From assembly GCA_937927875.1 (NCBI GenBank), contig CALEYV010000159.1, positions 1 to 7,670 on the forward strand: a stretch of 7,670 bases of DNA, written 5' to 3'. Numbering within the stretch: the stretch's first letter is position 1; each line of letters starts with the position of its first letter. Position numbers and translations under genes: made by a program. Positions 5,279 through 7,670 of the stretch are shown one piece after another. The notes beneath the pieces are model-generated. The model was not told the origin of the DNA. It was given only the letters and a program-made list of their open reading frames with translations, and ran no database searches. The DNA comes from an uncultured Actinomycetes bacterium (GTDB taxonomy: Bacteria; Actinomycetota; Acidimicrobiia; IMCC26256; PALSA-555).

Positions 5279-6018
5279 CGCCGCGCCGCGCCCCGCTGCG
5301 CTGGATGGAGGTCACGGTGCTGACGGTCCGGCCCGAGACACCGCACGCGAGCAACCTCGTCGTCGACGTCCCCGACTGGCCGGGCCACCTGGCCGGCCAG
5401 CACGTCGACCTGCGCCTCACCGCCGAGGACGGCTACCAGGCCGAGCGCTCGTACTCGATCGCGTCCGCGCCCGAGGACGGCGGCCACCTCGCGCTCACGG
5501 TCGAGCGGCTCGACGACGGCGAGGTCTCGACCTATCTCACCGACGAGGTGCGACCGGGCGACACGTTCGAGCTCCGGGGCCCGATCGGCGGCTACTTCAC
5601 CTGGCAGGCCGCCGACGGCGGCCCGCTGGTGCTCCTCGGCGGCGGGTCGGGCCTCGTCCCGCTGGCCGCCATGCTGCGCCACCGCGCCAACGCGGGCGCC
5701 GAGGTCGACACCCGGCTCCTCGTGTCCGCCCGCCACTGGGAAGACGTCCTCTACCGCGACGAGCTGGACGCGATGGCGAGCGGGGGCGTCGACGTGCGGT
5801 ACACGCTGACCGGATCCACCCCGCCGGGCTGGGACGGGTGGTCCCGACGCGTCGACGCCGACATGCTGCGCGAGCTCGGCCCCGAGCCGGCCCGCCGACC
5901 CCGGGTGTTCGTGTGCGGGCCCACGCCGTTCGTGGAGCACGTCGCCAACCTGCTCGTGGCGGCGGGCCATGAGCCACAGCGAGTGAAGACCGAGCGCTTC
6001 GGACCGACGGGAGGCTGA
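5266..6018 (+). CDS. FAD/NAD(P)-binding ferredoxin-reductase-type oxidoreductase (probable CTG start)
   Basis: The 250-aa flavoprotein should pass electrons from NAD(P)H to the preceding molybdoenzyme. The FAD-binding beta-barrel (about 14-110) contains AGQHVDLRLTAEDGYQAERSYSIAS, whose RSYS (61-64) is the FAD-stacking motif. GPIGGYFTW follows at 105-113. The NAD(P) domain has GGGSGLVPL (125-133) and the C-terminal CGPTPF (217-222). There is no [2Fe-2S] domain, unlike phthalate dioxygenase reductases. Start: no ATG or GTG lies at the natural N-terminus. CTG at 5266 has AAGGAG 8 nt upstream (5252-5257) and would give MERLTPRRAPLRW, which resembles related reductases as I remember them. Alternatives are GTG 5248 (poor ribosome binding site, longer overlap) and ATG 5305 (no ribosome binding site, loses 13 residues). 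The frame stays open far upstream, but that part is antisense-free shadow of the molybdoenzyme gene. Confidence 0.87.
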   Translation: MERLTPRRAPLRWMEVTVLTVRPETPHASNLVVDVPDWPGHLAGQHVDLRLTAEDGYQAERSYSIASAPEDGGHLALTVERLDDGEVSTYLTDEVRPGDTFELRGPIGGYFTWQAADGGPLVLLGGGSGLVPLAAMLRHRANAGAEVDTRLLVSARHWEDVLYRDELDAMASGGVDVRYTLTGSTPPGWDGWSRRVDADMLRELGPEPARRPRVFVCGPTPFVEHVANLLVAAGHEPQRVKTERFGPTGG

Positions 6019-6019
6019 C

Positions 6020-6283
6020 ATGACCCCAGGCGACCAGCACGTGGACGGCAACGCCATCGGCGGGCTGCTCGAGGAGATCCTCGTGGCCGAGCCGACGACG
6101 GCGGAGCGCATCTGCCAGTCGTGTCACACCCGGCACCCGATCGGCGCCCATCGCGGGTTCCGGGCCGCCGGCGTCGTGCTCCGCTGCCCGAGCTGCGGGG
6201 ACCTGGCGGTGCGGGTTGCCGAGCTGCCGGGGCGCCTCATGGTCGAGTTCAGCGGCCGATGGATCTTCCCGCAGGCCGACTAG
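6020..6283 (+). CDS. DUF6510-type small four-cysteine protein
   Basis: The 87-residue protein starts MTPGDQHVDGNAIGGLLEEI, followed by two CxxC knuckles, ICQSC (Cys32, Cys35) and RCPSCG (Cys56, Cys59). They should make one zinc ribbon or rubredoxin-like metal site. The DGNAIxGLLEE opening plus paired CxxC is how I recognise the DUF6510 family; its function is not established. It starts 1 nt after the reductase stop with GGGAGG 5 nt upstream of the ATG, so it is translationally coupled as third gene of the operon. I infer a role with the molybdoenzyme or reductase, such as electron relay, maturation or assembly, without direct evidence. GTG at 6041 (VDGNA) is a possible internal start, but the ribosome binding site favours 6020. 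An otherwise good ECF41 -35 string inside it (6122-6128) lacks a correct -10. Confidence 0.83.
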   Translation: MTPGDQHVDGNAIGGLLEEILVAEPTTAERICQSCHTRHPIGAHRGFRAAGVVLRCPSCGDLAVRVAELPGRLMVEFSGRWIFPQAD

Positions 6284-6302
6284 GGCCGGGCCGGCCGGTC
6301 GC

Positions 6303-6329
6303 CGTCACATCGGCGGCGTCCCGTCCGTC
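6303..6329 (+). promoter_or_regulatory. ECF41-type promoter of the intact sigma gene
   Basis: CGTCACA (6303-6309), exactly 16 bp, then CGTC (6326-6329): 6/7 and 4/4 against the recalled ECF41 signature TGTCACA-n16-CGTC. It lies in the 75-bp gap after the DUF6510 gene and its -10 ends 29 nt before the GTG start at 6359, ideal for a promoter with a leader of about 20 nt. It implies that the sigma factor activates its own gene. Confidence 0.6.
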
Positions 6330-6358
6330 ATGGTGGTGACGAAGGGAGCAGACCCATC

Positions 6359-7249
6359 GTGACGATGCCGGAGCACGAGTGGCTGGCCGAGCGGTTCGAG
6401 GAGCACCGGACCCACCTCCGCGCCGTCGCTTACCGGATGCTCGGCTCCCTCAGCGAGGCCGAGGACGCGGTGCAGGAGGCCTGGTTCCGGCTCAGCCGCT
6501 CCGACACCAGCGCGGTCGAGAACTTGGGCGGCTGGCTGACCACGGTCGTCGCCCGCCTCTGCCTGGACCAGCTGCGGTCGCGTAAGTCCCGGCGGGAGGA
6601 ACCGCTGGAGCCGCACGTGCCCGATCCGGTCGTGAGCCGGGAGGGTGACAGCGACCCGGAGCAGCAGGCCCTCATCGCCGACTCGGTCGGGCTGGCGCTG
6701 CTGGTCGTGCTCGACACGCTGGAGCCCGCCGAGCGGCTGGCGTTCGTGCTGCACGACATGTTCGCCGTGCCCTTCGACGAGATCGCGCCGATGGTGGGCC
6801 GCTCCCCCGCCGCCGCCCGGCAGCTCGCCAGCCGCGCCCGCCGGCGGGTGCAGGGGGCGGCCCCGGCGCCCGACGCTGACCTCAGCCGGCAGCGAGCGGT
6901 GGTCGACGCCTTCTTCGCCGCCGCGCGCGACGGCGACTTCGAGCGGCTGGTGGCGGTCCTCGACCCCGACATCGTCCTCCGTTCGGACGGCGGCGTCCTC
7001 CGTCCCGCCACCTCGGTGGTGCTGCACGGTGCCGAGAGGGTGGCCGCGCAGGCGCTCACGTTCGCGCACCTGTCCCCGTACGTCCGCCCCGCGCTCGTCA
7101 ACGGCGCGGCCGGGGTCGTCGTCGCGCCGCGAGGACGGCCGTTCTCGGTGATGGCGTTCACGGTGCGGGAAGACCGGATCGTCGAGATCGACGCCGTGAC
7201 CGACCCCGAGCGCCTCGCCCGCCTCGACCTGGCCCTCGACGACGGCTGA
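6359..7249 (+). CDS. ECF41-type RNA polymerase sigma factor with C-terminal SnoaL-like domain
   Basis: The 296-aa cytoplasmic sigma factor has sigma-2 at about 8-77 (HLRAVAYRMLGSLSEAEDAVQEAW, then WLTTVVARLCLDQLRSRKSR) and sigma-4 at about 108-165 (LEPAERLAFVLHDMFAVPFDEIAPMVG, RSPAAARQLASRARRRV). A SnoaL/NTF2-like extension (about 176-292) replaces an anti-sigma factor. In the ECF41 group this fused domain both activates and restrains the sigma core. Signature motifs are degenerate: WLPEP between sigma-2 and sigma-4 is HVPDP (86-90), DGGGR appears as DGGVLR (210-215), and NPDKL as DPERL (282-286). GTG at 6359 has AAGGGAG 10 nt upstream; ATG at 6365 is an alternative. An ECF41-type promoter precedes it. 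The remnant at 3769-4043 is a dead paralogue. Likely targets are itself, the VOC gene at 4129 and perhaps the quinone oxidoreductase. Confidence 0.93.
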   Translation: MTMPEHEWLAERFEEHRTHLRAVAYRMLGSLSEAEDAVQEAWFRLSRSDTSAVENLGGWLTTVVARLCLDQLRSRKSRREEPLEPHVPDPVVSREGDSDPEQQALIADSVGLALLVVLDTLEPAERLAFVLHDMFAVPFDEIAPMVGRSPAAARQLASRARRRVQGAAPAPDADLSRQRAVVDAFFAAARDGDFERLVAVLDPDIVLRSDGGVLRPATSVVLHGAERVAAQALTFAHLSPYVRPALVNGAAGVVVAPRGRPFSVMAFTVREDRIVEIDAVTDPERLARLDLALDDG

Positions 7250-7273
7250 CGCCGGGGTGCAAGAACGCGTCGC

Positions 7274-7285
7274 GACCGGCCGGTC
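7274..7285. repeat. 12-bp perfect palindrome at convergent gene ends
   Basis: GACCGGCCGGTC spans the end of the 34-bp gap between the sigma gene and the convergent VOC gene and enters the VOC stop codon. With no loop bases it would make at best a 4-bp hairpin, so it is a poor terminator; a protein-binding site or chance in GC-rich DNA are equally possible. Confidence 0.3.
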
Positions 7286-7670
7286 AGCGCAGCCGCACCG
7301 AGCCGTCGTCGGCGAGCGCCCAGCCCGGGTTGTGCGCGACCTCCCACGGATGGCCGTCGAGATCGATGAAGACACCCGAGTAGCCGCCCCAGAACGTCGG
7401 GGCGCCTTGCCGACCGACCGTCGCGCCCGCCGCCGCCGCGTCGATGAGCACCTGGTCGACCTCGGCCGGTGACCGGACGTTGTAGGCGAGCGTGACGCCG
7501 CCCCAGCCGCCCGCGTCGGTCACGACGCTGTCCTCGGCGAGCTTGTCGCGGCCCCACAGCGCCAGGATCATGCCGCCGGCCTGGTAGAAGACGACCTCGC
7601 CGTCGGGCGACTCCCCGGACCAGCCGAGCGCGTCGTAGAAGGCGCGGGCTCGGGCGACGTCGGCGACGCC
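7284..7670 (-). CDS. VOC family protein, N-terminus beyond right edge
   Basis: 128 residues are visible, running in from the window edge as GVADVARARAFYDALGWSG and then GEVVFYQAGGMILALWGRD. The C-terminal module has GGVTLAYNVRSPAEVDQVLIDAAAAGA, FWGGYSGVFIDLDGHPWEVAHNPG and the end DGSVRLR. This is the classical glyoxalase/bleomycin-resistance fold with the metal-ligand Glu in HPWEV present, unlike the VOC protein at 4129. The N-terminus should lie only about 5-15 codons outside the window, judged by family length near 140. An in-frame ATG at 7571 is internal and would cut off the first beta-alpha unit, so it is not the true start. The gene is convergent with the sigma factor gene. Its promoter is outside the window, so membership of the ECF41 regulon cannot be judged. 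Substrate unknown. Confidence 0.87.
   Translation of the reverse strand, partial: GVADVARARAFYDALGWSGESPDGEVVFYQAGGMILALWGRDKLAEDSVVTDAGGWGGVTLAYNVRSPAEVDQVLIDAAAAGATVGRQGAPTFWGGYSGVFIDLDGHPWEVAHNPGWALADDGSVRLR

Noticed and set aside
6122..6148. Perfect TGTCACA inside the DUF6510 gene, followed at 16 bp by CGCC
   Set aside because: The string encodes part of the first zinc knuckle, the -10 has a mismatch, and it is 210 bp from the sigma start; a better-placed promoter exists at 6303-6329.
6305..7375. Long minus-strand open frame opposite the sigma gene and entering the VOC gene
   Set aside because: Antisense shadow of the sigma gene with biased composition; it also covers the convergent gene end and has no domain.

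Overview
High-GC (estimated by eye at about 70%) bacterial DNA with GTG/TTG starts, G+C-rich third codon positions and families typical of Actinomycetota (HxlR-SCP2 regulator, SnoaL-extended ECF sigma factor, sulfite-oxidase-like Mo enzyme with a DUF6510-type partner). It is most likely an actinobacterial chromosome. No tRNA, rRNA, CRISPR array, transposase or phage gene is visible.

Layout. Positions 1-59 (-) hold the first residues of a zinc-ribbon protein cut by the window edge. Positions 204-1163 (-) encode a zinc-free quinone oxidoreductase. Positions 1359-2015 (-) encode an HxlR regulator with a C-terminal SCP2-like domain. It is divergent from a 14-TM DHA2-type MFS exporter (2123-3739, +). 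The 107-bp gap between them carries a good sigma-70 promoter overlapped by a palindrome, so this looks like a classic local repressor/efflux pair. Positions 3769-4043 (-) are the wreck of an ECF41-type sigma gene. Its start region and C-terminal tail survive, but about 200 codons are missing between them and the two remnants are out of frame. A VOC/glyoxalase-fold gene (4129-4479, +) diverges from it. Positions 4673-6283 (+) form a tight three-gene operon: a cytoplasmic sulfite-oxidase-like molybdoenzyme, a flavin/NAD(P) reductase (probably from a CTG start) and a four-cysteine DUF6510-type protein. Positions 6359-7249 (+) encode an intact ECF41-type sigma factor, convergent with a second VOC gene (7284-7670, -) that runs off the right edge.

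Most interesting signal. The published ECF41 promoter signature, as I recall it, is TGTCACA-n16-CGTC. Two near-perfect copies with exactly 16-bp spacing lie upstream of the first VOC gene (TGTCACC-n16-CGTC, 4045-4071) and upstream of the intact sigma gene (CGTCACA-n16-CGTC, 6303-6329). Weaker copies with the same spacing lie on the minus strand upstream of the dead sigma gene (TGTTACG-n16-CGTC, 4107-4081) and of the quinone oxidoreductase (AGTCACG-n16-GGTC, 1208-1182). I infer a local ECF41 regulon in which one of two paralogous sigma factors has died while its divergent promoter region and target gene remain. The surviving, probably autoregulated paralogue could have taken over control. Expression and binding are untested.
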